Numbered from the stretch's first letter, positions 9,601-17,684 are shown. The stretch is DNA of 64,000 bases from Deltaproteobacteria bacterium (GCA_016234935.1 JACRNL010000007.1:62001-126000), one strand, 5' to 3'. Notes: a model not told the origin generated them from the letters alone. A program made the numbers and translations.

Positions 9601-11474
9601 GGACGCTTGGCGGCGCGGCATATCCTGACATTCAGGCGTTCGCAATGGACGGCTCCGCGTATCCCACGCAGATGGCGTTGGCGGCGGATATCGGGATAGC
9701 TCCGGAAAACCTGACGAGATCCATTTCTTATGGATGGGATTATCTTAACAGCGCCGGCTCATTCAACGGAAGCGGCTCCATAACCGGCGGCGCGGCAGTT
9801 GACCACATGTCCATAGGCAACGCGTCATGGGGCATATACAAGGCGAATGACTATGGGCTGTATTCAGCGGCTAATCCGGTTTCCGGCGCTAACTTCAGCC
9901 TGACAGGCGGCACAGGCTGCTATGGTTGCGGCGGCTATACGATAGTCCACACCACAGGCACATTTAACGCGGACGAGACCATTACCGGCACGCAGACCGG
10001 CAGGATACTCAGCCTATATGACTTAACGGTTATAGATGGCGACACGCTCGGCGCGTATAGTCCGTTTGACGGCACATGGCAGGCCGTGACAGCGGGCACG
10101 TGGACAACCACCCCGCTTGCCTGGAGCGGCGATGTATACGATAATACGAATTATGCGAGCCTGTACAGCTTTGATTCAGCCAATGGCTGGCTTGACACGC
10201 AAGGAGGTGGTTATGGTTTTATGGGTGACACAACCTCTCTCTGGACAGGGACAGGCTTTACAATGATGGGATCGTATTATGTTTATTATTCATCCAGCGC
10301 ACCATATATCTGGACGCCTGAGATAAAGAACTTTGGCGGCGTGACCACTTTCGCGGGCGCGTATCAGGGCTTTATCAGCGGCGTGTGGAAGGACGAGGCT
10401 ATCAACGCGAAGGTTTACAGCCTCTACATAGACCCTGCAGGCAACGCGGGCATTTTAACGGGTACTGTCACAGGCGGGTATTATCCGCAGTTAAATATGT
10501 TCGATGCAGACGGCACATGGTCGCAGACGGCGTTGGCAACCGGTCTTGACGTCAGCACGGCAAGCGTTAACATTGTTACGTCCGATTATGGGTATAGTAT
10601 GATATCTGCCGGCAGTATTAACGGCTCAGGCGCTATAACAGCGGCAGGAAATGAGATGTTGTCCGTCACCAACTGGAGATACTCCCTAACCGGTCAGGAC
10701 TGGGGTATCTGGAAGTCTTTGGTAGGCGGCACATACACAGGCCCTGCATCTGACATTGCATGCGTTACCGCAGGTTCATGCGACACATGGAGCCTTGATA
10801 CCGTTGTTGACCAATCGTGGCAGGGTACATTCTCCAGCACGCAGACAAACGGCACAAAATGGTCTGATGGCGTTCTTGCCGGTCAAACAACCGGTTTTGG
10901 CGCAGATATCAGAACCACGCCTCAGACATGGATAACCGTCGGCGAGACTGTCGGCACCTTTGACCCGGCCAGCGCCACCTTCGCGGCTGTTAATAGCGGG
11001 GTTTACATGGATATAAGGAAGGTGCTTGACCTTGCCGCGACAACCAACGGGCAAGCCCTGCTGACAAGCCTTAAAATTCCGGCTGTCGAGGTCGGCAGGA
11101 CGAACCTTGGCGGCTCGTGGACAAACGGCACGGACAGCATGACCGCCAACATGAACAACGTCGTCTTCCTCGCGCCTGTTACGGGAGCGGCCCCGGCGAT
11201 ATGGGGCTCCAATGCCGTGAACGGCGGCTATGCGGGCAATCCTTCCGCCGCCAACGTGGCCATGTCAAACGCGGCTGCCAATATAAACGCCAGCTTCGCG
11301 GTCAAGGCATGGGATACGACGAGAAACACATGGACGTCGGCCATAAACGGCGCGGCCAACGCGGGGGCTTTAAGCGGATATGGCGGCGCAGTGAACTTCA
11401 AGGGCGCGGGCGCCGGAGCGATAGACCCGGCCACAGGCACATTCAGCGGCACAGCGGCAGGAATCGCGAAGTAG
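6672..11474 (+). CDS. giant FecR-domain surface protein, C-terminal part (tandem beta-repeats)
   Basis: It opens at a GTG with no ribosome site and no signal peptide, because it is the continuation of the 3497 ORF in another frame. Reading this frame upstream gives LWTATAADPAAVAMIG, matching LWHASAATPASVTMIG (near 8125) and LWGAANTSPAAITAIG (near 9347). The region contains about four long imperfect repeats starting near 6620, 8100, 9330 and 10220. Each has a MIG-YY opening, a Y-DPxGxxG motif and a W-SAKLGG-like strand. The motif YYRPGGANYYTGYYSDG recurs three times. The last 250 residues end in Gly-rich strands (AVNFKGAGAGA, GTFSGTAAGIAK) reminiscent of the small barrels of TbpB-type surface proteins. 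The composition is extremely rich in Tyr, Gly, Asn and Ser. No enzyme motif seen. Confidence 0.75.
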   Translation: MAMIGSYSSDGAALPNLWTSYYVDSYNYIDGTNTTYDGGAYKGLFAAVDTNGVMDGRFIGLYLDPYGKTGYLKGALTGNNYQEISMFYMSGGVSATQMASGALLNPADFVNNNIWRDSGYFTMDGSFGGAGGVGDKQNWNGYMDTLAIADYENKPASEHWGVYMLNTYGEYSNPDNSSTWSAKLGGRGGFGAYNLNTYYAGNYGYADGGWYAYNYNTNLNSLCGDGCSNAASIAYYRPGAANYYTDYHVDGTTYTYDYNTGLSTYGTWDAFAPLSYVAVAPDSAYSGSDPQKYTYGNGDYGYWIADIKNGSWAADGKVTGDLSGRFITDTKLGTITGDAIGAYNPDGTYQLASLGTWSGTPLTFMSRIWSSGYSTDMYNYASYTYTDGGSYSYNNTGNYHGYVEYYRPGGANYYTGYYSDGTTYTYDYSTGVSIYGTWDMTQTLASILGTPVDSSNASPSSSKSHADYFSNVWTDAIMGGTGDLWHASAATPASVTMIGDYYRDAAAAPVLFSDYFYSYNAVNNSYTTYDKGAYYGFLAGTGLNNNLNMSLIALYIDPYGNAGILRGSLAGTAYPDADVFEMDGGMYPTQVAANIGTTAADLSWSIWRDYGYGMTAGSFNGAGSMLSDSSSRRKGYLDTMSIVAWNTNLAQGWGIYSYADFGSFTNPNDGAQTWSAKLGGDGGFGAYNPGGGFSGTHYNYGYWIADVTNGQWANNGISGKLNGRYITQRYLGAISGDIAGTYDNGTWQYASLGTWENTAPLSHVADVYAYSQTTARHADAYYTYADGGHYSSYFDTAGFKASSGTVGVVGYYRPGGAYYYAYYYSDGTTYTYDSITGLGTNGTWDKTQPVDALALLLTPLDQANVSSSWSNDYAYQQNNDYMHAYLGGVDSLWGAANTSPAAITAIGRYYSYYNSSAPGVFSQNLNSYNYANYTGTTYDGGAYAGYLIGSTSSSRAMSARLVALYIDPNGNAGVIKGTLGGAAYPDIQAFAMDGSAYPTQMALAADIGIAPENLTRSISYGWDYLNSAGSFNGSGSITGGAAVDHMSIGNASWGIYKANDYGLYSAANPVSGANFSLTGGTGCYGCGGYTIVHTTGTFNADETITGTQTGRILSLYDLTVIDGDTLGAYSPFDGTWQAVTAGTWTTTPLAWSGDVYDNTNYASLYSFDSANGWLDTQGGGYGFMGDTTSLWTGTGFTMMGSYYVYYSSSAPYIWTPEIKNFGGVTTFAGAYQGFISGVWKDEAINAKVYSLYIDPAGNAGILTGTVTGGYYPQLNMFDADGTWSQTALATGLDVSTASVNIVTSDYGYSMISAGSINGSGAITAAGNEMLSVTNWRYSLTGQDWGIWKSLVGGTYTGPASDIACVTAGSCDTWSLDTVVDQSWQGTFSSTQTNGTKWSDGVLAGQTTGFGADIRTTPQTWITVGETVGTFDPASATFAAVNSGVYMDIRKVLDLAATTNGQALLTSLKIPAVEVGRTNLGGSWTNGTDSMTANMNNVVFLAPVTGAAPAIWGSNAVNGGYAGNPSAANVAMSNAAANINASFAVKAWDTTRNTWTSAINGAANAGALSGYGGAVNFKGAGAGAIDPATGTFSGTAAGIAK

Positions 11475-11498
11475 ATTTTCCATTCCATAATAAAAAGA

Positions 11499-11574
11499 TG
11501 TCATTCCCGAGGTTTTAATCGGGAATCTGTTTTGATAGCAGTTATATTCCCGATGAAGGCATTCGGGGATGACA
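11499..11574. repeat. dispersed inverted repeat (TGTCATTCCCGA family), copy 1
   Basis: The ends TGTCATTCCCGA and TCGGGGATGACA form an imperfect inverted pair. The first 31 bases are identical to those of the copy at 29870. It lies just after the giant surface gene and may act as its transcript end. Confidence 0.7.
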
Positions 11575-11718
11575 GACTGAGTGGGCCGTATTTGTTATGA
11601 CGCTGGGAGCGGAGTTTATAGCGCGGTCTTGCCAACAGGTTCGCAAGCAGGCGGCGCGCATTGACTTTGCTCTGGATTTGATGTAAAAACATGTAATTAA
11701 TCGAGGGGGTTTTAACGA

Positions 11719-12261
11719 GTGACCATGCAAAAGAAGGGAATCATTGCGGCAATATCTTTCTCTGTTATTTTCATGGCGTTTGGCGCATCAGGGGCGTTTG
11801 CCGCGGAGAGCGTTAAGATAGGGGTCTTTGACATGCAGAAGATACTCAGGGAATCAAAGACAGTCGAGGGCTACCGCGAGAAGCTCTCAAGGCAGATAGA
11901 TGCGAGGAAAAAACCTATACAGGAAAAAGAGGCCGCCGCAAGGGAACTTGAGGACAAGCTCAGAAAGGGCGCGGATATGAGCCCGGCGGACAGGCAGTCA
12001 GTAGAAGAAAAGCTCGCAAACGAGACAAAGACCATCAAGAGGATGAAGGAGGATTTTGACTCTGATTTCCAGAAGACCGACAGGGAGCTTGCCCAGAAGG
12101 CCGTTGCTGAAATTGGCGGCATTGCCAGGAAGCTGGCGGAAAAGGAAGCCCTTACCGTACTGCTGGAAAAGAGCGCCGGCGGCGTTGTTTATTCCAAGGA
12201 CAACGTGGACATTACGCAGAAGATATTGAGCGCCTACGACGAGGCGATGAAGAAGCCGTAG
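11719..12261 (+). CDS. Skp/OmpH-family periplasmic chaperone
   Basis: A signal peptide (hydrophobic core IIAAISFSVIFMAFGASGAFA) is followed by the family opening VKIGVFDMQKILRES. A long charged coiled coil (about residues 55-130, rich in Lys and Glu) follows, then a C-terminal return segment (NVDITQKILSAYDEAMKK). Length (180 aa) fits Skp/OmpH, a trimeric chaperone that holds unfolded outer-membrane proteins in the periplasm. This suits the many barrels encoded here. Two starts are possible: GTG 11719, nine bases after GAGGGGG, or ATG 11725. The signal peptide is the same in both cases. A rho-independent terminator follows at 12350, so it is probably a single-gene transcript. Confidence 0.85.
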   Translation: MTMQKKGIIAAISFSVIFMAFGASGAFAAESVKIGVFDMQKILRESKTVEGYREKLSRQIDARKKPIQEKEAAARELEDKLRKGADMSPADRQSVEEKLANETKTIKRMKEDFDSDFQKTDRELAQKAVAEIGGIARKLAEKEALTVLLEKSAGGVVYSKDNVDITQKILSAYDEAMKKP

Positions 12262-12349
12262 CCCTGTTTGGATTTAGAGATTAGCCGGTCTCTTTACCAG
12301 TGCGAGACGTTAGCCTCGCCTGTCGCTAATCCAACCCTCAAATTGACAG

Positions 12350-12384
12350 GCCGGAGGTATTTCCTCCGGCTTTTTTTATTTTTA
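12350..12384 (+). terminator. rho-independent terminator after the Skp-like gene
   Basis: GCCGGAGG and CCTCCGGC form an 8-bp stem with a five-base loop, followed by a run of seven T. Confidence 0.9.
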
Positions 12385-12416
12385 GCAGGCTGGGATAGCC
12401 AATGACATATTGCGGA

Positions 12417-12463
12417 CATAAAAAAAGAGGGCTTATTGAAAAATAAGCCCTCTTTTTTTATGT
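12417..12463. terminator. bidirectional terminator
   Basis: The stem AGAGGGCTTATT / AATAAGCCCTCT has a short loop and is flanked by A7 on the left and T7 on the right, so it can stop transcription from both sides. On the minus strand it ends the tRNA-His transcript. Confidence 0.85.
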
Positions 12464-12470
12464 TTAAAAT

Positions 12471-12547
12471 TGGGGTGGACGAGGGGATTCGAACCCCCAG
12501 CCCCCGGAGTCACAGTCCAGTGCTCTAACCGTTGAGCTACGCCCACC
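12471..12547 (-). tRNA. tRNA-His (anticodon GTG)
   Basis: The minus strand folds as a full cloverleaf. The acceptor stem is GTGGGCG/CGTCCAC with the extra G-1 opposite a C discriminator, the hallmark of tRNA-His. The anticodon loop reads CTGTGAC, the T arm has GGTTCGAATCC, and CCA is encoded. Confidence 0.95.
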
Positions 12548-12612
12548 ATTGAACAATCTTTTAAATTATCACAGGCCCTGCGCAACTGTCAATAAAAACG
12601 CCTGCCTTTCTT

Positions 12613-12688
12613 GAAAGACCTACCTTTCTTGAAAGAAAGGTAGGCCCAAAGAAGTTTAGTTCAAAACATTATCTTTCTTGAAAGAAAG
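12613..12688. repeat. CTTTCTTGAAAGAAAG hairpin element
   Basis: Two hairpins built on CTTTCTTGAAAGAAAG flank a spacer beginning GGCCCAAAGAAGTTTAG. A related arrangement (hairpin, then GCCCAAAAAACTTTA) lies after nuoD at 58068. It lies downstream of argS on the minus strand and could also serve as its terminator. Confidence 0.6.
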
Positions 12689-12696
12689 GTGCTGCG

Positions 12697-14370
12697 TTAC
12701 ATCTTGTCCGGCGCGTTTATTCCAAGGAGTTTAAGGCCGTTGGCCGTCACCGTGCCGACGCTCTTGCACAGGGCAAGGCGCGCCAGCGTTGCCTCCGCGT
12801 CGTCGGTAATGACACGTGTCTTGCTGTAGTACGGGTGAAAAAGGCCGGCAAGCTCGGTGAGATAAAAGGTTATCCTGTGCGGCTCCATGTGAAGGGCGCT
12901 CTTTTCGACGGTCTCCTCGAACATGGCCATGTGTTTTATGATGTCGAGCTCCTCTTTTTCAACGAGCCTTTTAAGTATGCCCTCGTCGAAATCCTCAAGG
13001 AAGGCGACGCCCTTTTCCTTTGCGAAACCGAAGATGCTTTTTATGCGCGCGTGGCAGTACTGGACGTAGTAGACAGGGTTTTCAGGGGCCTGCTTTTTGG
13101 CAAGCTCAAGGTCGAAGTCGAGCTGAGCGTCGGACTTCCTCATAAGGAAGAAGAAGCGGCAGGCGTCGGCGCCGACCTCGTCCATGACCTGGCGGAGCGT
13201 GACGAACTCCCCTTCGCGCTTGCCCATGGGGACAGGCGCGCCGTCTCTTAAAAGGGCCACGAGCTGGATGAAGATGATGCGGAGCATCTTGTCGTCAAGG
13301 CCCATCGCGCGGAAAACGGCGCGGATGCGGCCTTCGTATCCGTGGTGGTCGGCGCCCCAGACGTCAACGACCGTGGTAAAACCCCTGTGTATTTTTTCAA
13401 TGTGGTAGGCAACGTCCGAGGCGAAGTAGGTCATGTCGCCGCCGGCCTTTCTCAAAACCCTGTCCTTGTCGTCGCCCAGCGCGGTGGTTTTGAGCCACAA
13501 CGCGCCTTCCTCCTCATAGACAAAACCCCTTTGACGTAGTTCTTCAATGGCCTTTTCGACGAGCGACCTTTCGTAAAGGGAAATCTCGCTGTACCATACG
13601 TCGAACTCTATGCGGAAGTCCATGAGGTCTTTTTTTATGCGATCGAGCAGTTCCTTTTTTGCGAAATCGGAAAATATTTTTTGCACGTCGTCCAATGCTG
13701 AATCAACGTATCTGTCGCCGTTTTTGAGGATGAAGTCGCGCGCGACGTCCTTTACGTAGTCGCCTTTGTAGGAGTCTTCAGGCAGGTCTATCTTCCTGCC
13801 GAGCAGCTCATGGTAGCGCAGGAATGCCGTTCTGCCGAGGGTGTCTATCTGTCTGCCCCTGTCGTTGATGTAGAACTCTCTGGTCACTTCATAACCGGCG
13901 GCGGCAAGCACGTTAGCCAGGGAGTCCCCGACCGCCGCGCCCCTGCCGTGGCCGATGTGAAGCGGGCCTGTGGGGTTCGCGCTGACGAACTCCACCTGGA
14001 CCTTGCGGCCTCTGCCGGACGTGCCTTTGCCGTAATCCGCGCCTTTTTTGAGGATATCCGCAAGGGCCGCGGGCCAGTAGGTCTTTTTAAGGAAGATGTT
14101 TATGAAGCCCGGGCCTGCGACCTCGCATTTTTCAACGGCATCGTCGGATGAAGCCGCCGCTGCGACGGCCTCGGCTATCCTGCGCGGGGGCTGTTTCGTG
14201 AGCGGGGCAAGGAGCATGGCGATGTTGGTTGAAAAGTCGCCGAATTCATCCTTTTTAGACCTGTCTATGATTATGTCGGGGAGCTTGCCTGAGTCCGGAA
14301 TTTGAACCGAGCCGGCTTGGACCGCCTTTTGAACGGATGCCGTGATAATCCCCTTAAGGCCTGCCTTCAC
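12697..14370 (-). CDS. argS: arginyl-tRNA synthetase
   Basis: Class I aminoacyl-tRNA synthetase of 557 aa, normal ArgRS length. The N-terminal Add1-type domain (1-115) is followed by the HIGH motif in GPLHIGHGRG, the FEVVSANPTGP-type segment (here VSANPTGP), the conserved DVWGADHHGY stretch and the KMSKS-equivalent MGKREGEF. The C-terminal helical DALR anticodon-binding domain ends in the typical DKM tail. It charges tRNA-Arg in the cytoplasm. The start is a GTG that overlaps the upstream nitrilase-family stop codon by one base (TAGTG), so the two genes are probably translationally coupled. Confidence 0.97.
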   Translation of the reverse strand: MKAGLKGIITASVQKAVQAGSVQIPDSGKLPDIIIDRSKKDEFGDFSTNIAMLLAPLTKQPPRRIAEAVAAAASSDDAVEKCEVAGPGFINIFLKKTYWPAALADILKKGADYGKGTSGRGRKVQVEFVSANPTGPLHIGHGRGAAVGDSLANVLAAAGYEVTREFYINDRGRQIDTLGRTAFLRYHELLGRKIDLPEDSYKGDYVKDVARDFILKNGDRYVDSALDDVQKIFSDFAKKELLDRIKKDLMDFRIEFDVWYSEISLYERSLVEKAIEELRQRGFVYEEEGALWLKTTALGDDKDRVLRKAGGDMTYFASDVAYHIEKIHRGFTTVVDVWGADHHGYEGRIRAVFRAMGLDDKMLRIIFIQLVALLRDGAPVPMGKREGEFVTLRQVMDEVGADACRFFFLMRKSDAQLDFDLELAKKQAPENPVYYVQYCHARIKSIFGFAKEKGVAFLEDFDEGILKRLVEKEELDIIKHMAMFEETVEKSALHMEPHRITFYLTELAGLFHPYYSKTRVITDDAEATLARLALCKSVGTVTANGLKLLGINAPDKM

Positions 14371-15200
14371 TATTTCTTCTCCGTAATGCCCGCGTAAAAT
14401 TCAGGCCTTCTGTCGCTCAGCAATGTCCATTCGCCGCGCATCATGCTTATCTCGGCAAGGTCGGCTTCCGCGAGGACGACCCCTTCGGATGAGCCGCTTG
14501 GCCTTGCGGCGTACTCTCCGTCCGGTCTTACGCAAAAGCTCCTGCCGTAGAACTCCTGTTTTTCCTCCGTGCCGACCCGGTTTACGCGCATGATGAAAAT
14601 GCCGTTGGCGTGGGCGGCCGCGGAGATGGCGCGCTCCCATTTTTCGCGTGAATGGTAAAAGGCGGACGCCGTGGGGGCAAAGATTATTTCGGCCCCCTGC
14701 AGGGCGAGCAGACGGAACCCTTCAGGGAAGAAAACGTCCCAGCAAAGCTGGACGCCGATGGTCGCAAACGGGGTTTTGAAGACCGGAAAGCCGATGTCGC
14801 CCGGCTTGAAGTAGGACTTTTCCTCCCAGAGAGGTATCTGCGGCACATGCATCTTCCGGTATTTGCCTATGGTCTGGCCGTCATTGCCTATGACAAAGGC
14901 GGTGTTGAAGTGGTCTGAGCCGTCCCTCTCGAAGATGCTCGCTATTATAACGGCGTCCTTTTTTTGAGCGAGTTCCTTTATGAAAGTTATCGTGGGGCCG
15001 TCTTCCTGTTCGGCGATGGAGAAGTTTCCGGCGTCGATCCCGGCGGGAAACCAGCGGGAATTGAAAAGCTGGGGCAGGGTTATGATGCGCGCTCCTTCGT
15101 TAGCGGCAAGGGATACAAGCTCCGCTGTTTTTGAAAGGGTCTTTTTTAGCTCCTCGGCGTTCTGTATCTGTATGCCGGCTATTTTGACGTTTTTTTGCAT
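14370..15200 (-). CDS. nitrilase-superfamily carbon-nitrogen hydrolase with altered catalytic Glu
   Basis: The 276-aa protein spans a complete CN-hydrolase domain and resembles N-carbamoylputrescine amidase-type members. The catalytic Lys is in GKYRKMHVP and the nucleophile Cys in VQLCWDVFFPEG. The usual first catalytic residue, the Glu of the PE-L-F motif, is replaced by Gln: the gene reads ITLPQLFN, codon CAG. The second family member in this window (54173) keeps the Glu (LPELF). Either activity is lost or changed, or this subfamily uses another residue. It is coupled to argS by a one-base overlap. The substrate cannot be told from the sequence. Confidence 0.88.
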   Translation of the reverse strand: MQKNVKIAGIQIQNAEELKKTLSKTAELVSLAANEGARIITLPQLFNSRWFPAGIDAGNFSIAEQEDGPTITFIKELAQKKDAVIIASIFERDGSDHFNTAFVIGNDGQTIGKYRKMHVPQIPLWEEKSYFKPGDIGFPVFKTPFATIGVQLCWDVFFPEGFRLLALQGAEIIFAPTASAFYHSREKWERAISAAAHANGIFIMRVNRVGTEEKQEFYGRSFCVRPDGEYAARPSGSSEGVVLAEADLAEISMMRGEWTLLSDRRPEFYAGITEKK

Positions 15201-15280
15201 GTTTTATCAGGTTGCCTCAAGCGTCCCATCTACTGCGTTGTCCGCGCTTCTCTCTCCGTGACGCCTTGTAGCTGGGGCTT

Positions 15281-15312
15281 CCCCGCTTAAAACCTGCGGG
15301 GACATGTTTTGA
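15281..15312. repeat. palindromic element, CCCCGCTTAAAA module (intergenic copy)
   Basis: CCCCGCTTAAAACCTGCGGGG followed by ACATGTTTT. This is the same module seen twice in reverse orientation inside cheA (42601-42692). It lies in the 257-base gap between the nitrilase-family gene and the ftsB-like gene; nothing else was recognised in that gap. Confidence 0.75.
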
Positions 15313-15457
15313 TTAGCCTGCCATAAAATGTGTTGTATGAGGATGCCGCTCAGGGGTCATAACAGGGATAGACTATCGTTTTGAGGCTGTTTTAATGAAA
15401 AAACGCCGCTGGCGGCAATGCAAATGGATTTTTTTAACCAGGCCTGGCGGCCCCAGC

Positions 15458-15772
15458 CTATTTAGCGGGCGCTTTTTCTTCAATCCTGTAGACGACCTCT
15501 TTTCTGCCGATCATGCCGAGTTCCTGCTTTGCAACGTGCTCGATGTAGCGGCGGTCGGTCTTTAAAAGCTCGATTTCTTTTTCAAGCGCCCTGTTCTCTT
15601 TTTCGAGAAGTTTGTTGTAGCTTGTGATGCCGCTGAGATCATTGCGCAGTTTGTAAACGGCAATAAGCCCCTTGTTGCCGAATACGGCGAATACGGCGAC
15701 AAGGAAAACCGCGATGCAGAAGACGTGCTTTTTGGTGATGCCGGAGAAGCTATTTCTTACAGGCTTTTCCAC
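15458..15772 (-). CDS. ftsB: FtsB/DivIC-like septum formation initiator
   Basis: A 104-aa bitopic membrane protein: a short cytoplasmic N-terminus, one transmembrane helix (about 16-38, CIAVFLVAVFAVFG), then a coiled coil (about 45-80, LLEKENRALEKEIELLK). The conserved juncture RYIEHVAKQELGMI then VVYRIE is typical of FtsB/DivIC, which bridges the FtsQ-FtsL-FtsW divisome complex in the periplasm. The start is a GTG without a clear ribosome site. A bidirectional terminator lies upstream at 15850. The closest alternative is an FtsL-type protein, but the GM-motif favours FtsB/DivIC. Confidence 0.82.
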   Translation of the reverse strand: MEKPVRNSFSGITKKHVFCIAVFLVAVFAVFGNKGLIAVYKLRNDLSGITSYNKLLEKENRALEKEIELLKTDRRYIEHVAKQELGMIGRKEVVYRIEEKAPAK

Positions 15773-15849
15773 ATATTAACGTTTATCAGAGGGCGGCCTG
15801 AAAGTCAAGGGCAATCGGGTCTGCCAGTTTAGCGCCGCCTCCGGCAAAT

Positions 15850-15885
15850 TAAAAAAATGGGTTAGAGAAATCTAATCCATTTTTT
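15850..15885. terminator. bidirectional terminator
   Basis: TGGGTTAGA / TCTAATCCA stem with a GAAA loop, flanked by A and T runs. On the minus strand it ends the muramidase transcript. Confidence 0.8.
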
Positions 15886-15966
15886 CCGTCCATAGCTTTG
15901 CGCGTAAACACTCTTTTTATATCAGGCGATGCGCCCCTGGCCGGTGTTTGACAGGAACTATGCCGC

Positions 15967-16641
15967 CTATTCGCTTATGAAAAATCCGCGTGTGCTGCCG
16001 TCTGTTTCGACACGGTAGACGTGGTTCCCTTCGCGGCGGAGCGTTTCGCCGGTACCCCTGTCTATCGTTCCAAACCTTCTGCGTATTTCCATGACCGAGC
16101 TTGCGCCTTCAAGGGTTCTGCCGAAATATCCTTTGATGTCTGCGTTATCGAACTTTTTTGGATTTTCGAGATAATTCTTGACGTCTGTTATATCGCGGTT
16201 CTGTCCTTCATGCCACAGGCCGTAGGCCGCGTATTCGACGGTTAGCGCAGGGTCTTCTCTGGCAAATTTCTCGGCCGTTGGCCAGAGCTTTTCAATCCAT
16301 GCGCCCATGACCATTATTTGCGATGCGGTGTTTTCTCTGCTCAAAACAGGATCAAGTGCTTGTCCGTAGGTTTTATTATAGTGCTTGACCGCATCAGGCC
16401 ATGTTTTATCACGAAACTGGCCCAAGCCACGCGCAGTGCTTGGATTTCTGGCCGCCGGATTAAAGCCGGACTCTACGCCCATTGTAGCAATGCCAAAGGC
16501 TATCTGCTGGTGCGTAAGTCCCATGCCAGCCCAAACATTTGCGGAATCGGAGATAATTGTATACATGCGTTCAGGGCTTACGTCGCCCACGCCATAGCCC
16601 CCTTTTTTGGGCATAATATAAGAACTCCAAATGTCTGCCAT
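15967..16641 (-). CDS. lysozyme-like/SLT muramidase without signal peptide
   Basis: A 224-aa protein with an SLT/lysozyme-like core. The predicted catalytic Glu57 is in MGVESGFNPAARN, followed by the family motif ARGLGQFRDKTW and, later, AAYGLWHEGQ. It should cleave peptidoglycan glycan strands. There is no signal peptide or membrane helix, as in phage endolysins or secreted antibacterial effectors. An ideal ribosome site (AAGGAGGT) overlaps the last codons of the upstream gene, whose stop is only five bases away, so the two are one operon with coupled translation. No other phage genes are nearby. The region is AT-richer than its neighbours, suggesting acquisition by transfer. Confidence 0.8.
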   Translation of the reverse strand: MADIWSSYIMPKKGGYGVGDVSPERMYTIISDSANVWAGMGLTHQQIAFGIATMGVESGFNPAARNPSTARGLGQFRDKTWPDAVKHYNKTYGQALDPVLSRENTASQIMVMGAWIEKLWPTAEKFAREDPALTVEYAAYGLWHEGQNRDITDVKNYLENPKKFDNADIKGYFGRTLEGASSVMEIRRRFGTIDRGTGETLRREGNHVYRVETDGSTRGFFISE

Positions 16642-16646
16642 AAAAA

Positions 16647-17537
16647 TTACCTCCTTTTTATTTCATATTTTTTCAAGACAGGTTTGTCGTTACGGTATTC
16701 ATGGAACGCTGCATCCCAACGGTCAACGTTTTTGAGTTCGTCGACTACAGGGCCGTACCGCTTCTTATCTTTATTCTTAAACATATTCATTAAATCTTCG
16801 ATGCTGAACTTCTTGGCTAAAAAACCGTATATATAATAGGCGCGTGTCCTTCCTTTTTTGCCCATTATTTTCGCTTCGCGTTCAAAAAGAGGGAGATACA
16901 GCGCAGGATTAAAGTCAACCTTAAGCTGTTCGTCCCGTATCTCGAGATAAAGGAAAAAGTACCCTAACTCAAGAACCCTGATCTTGATTTCAGGCCTTCC
17001 GTCGTTGTCAAGGTCTTTGGTTTTTGTCCAAAGGGGTTTGCTGTCACCATTAATTTTCCTTTCTCCGGTTGTTACGGACATGAAATCAAATCCGTATTTG
17101 TATGATACTTTGAGAACATCGAGTAGCGTAACAGTACCCTTGTCGTATCTGAAAAGGAACATGACGTCGTTATTACCTGATGTAGTGGCGCAACACGCAC
17201 CATCCATCACTAAATACGGATGATAAATGCCGAAGGTGCATTCCTCAGTTATATCAAACACCCCCTTATTTTTACCATCAGACTCGACATAATAAAGCGT
17301 CTTGTTGTCAACCAAGATGCCTGCTTTACTGCCAGCGCCCATGAGAGGGTCGTCATAATCATATTGAAAATTTCCTGCTCTCATATTCGTTCCGGGTAAA
17401 GCTATCCCCGGCGCACGGGGGATTAATTCATAGCCCGTTTTAGTCTGTGTAAGCTCAAACCCATCAGAGTATGCAGTGGATGTGATAAGCAAGGCAGTTG
17501 TTGCAATGAAAAGAAGCTGAAAAAACCTCTTAAGCAC
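16647..17537 (-). CDS. secreted protein of unknown function, partner of the muramidase
   Basis: I do not recognise the family. A clear signal peptide (FFQLLFIATTALLITSTAYS, cleavage about residue 24) predicts export to the periplasm. A vicinal Cys pair occurs in DGACCATTSG. The segment TKDLDNDGRPEIKI looks like an FG-GAP or Ca-binding type DxDxDGxxE loop, common in extracytoplasmic beta-propeller-like proteins. The C-terminal 80 residues are rich in Lys and Arg. It is the first gene of a two-gene operon with the muramidase. A periplasmic protein paired with a signal-less peptidoglycan hydrolase could be its inhibitor or immunity protein, but this is only inferred from context. Codon use is AT-richer than that of flanking genes. 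Confidence 0.6.
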   Translation of the reverse strand: MLKRFFQLLFIATTALLITSTAYSDGFELTQTKTGYELIPRAPGIALPGTNMRAGNFQYDYDDPLMGAGSKAGILVDNKTLYYVESDGKNKGVFDITEECTFGIYHPYLVMDGACCATTSGNNDVMFLFRYDKGTVTLLDVLKVSYKYGFDFMSVTTGERKINGDSKPLWTKTKDLDNDGRPEIKIRVLELGYFFLYLEIRDEQLKVDFNPALYLPLFEREAKIMGKKGRTRAYYIYGFLAKKFSIEDLMNMFKNKDKKRYGPVVDELKNVDRWDAAFHEYRNDKPVLKKYEIKRR

Positions 17538-17684
17538 GGTATCCTCCTTTTGAATGATGCCCTATAACCTATAGTGTTAATTTTCTACCCCTAAAGCCAT
17601 ATCTGCTTGTTTTTGCGGATAAAACCGGCCAAAATTATTATACCCCCTGCCTGTTTTTTGTGCAACGGTATCGGGCAATCGGAG

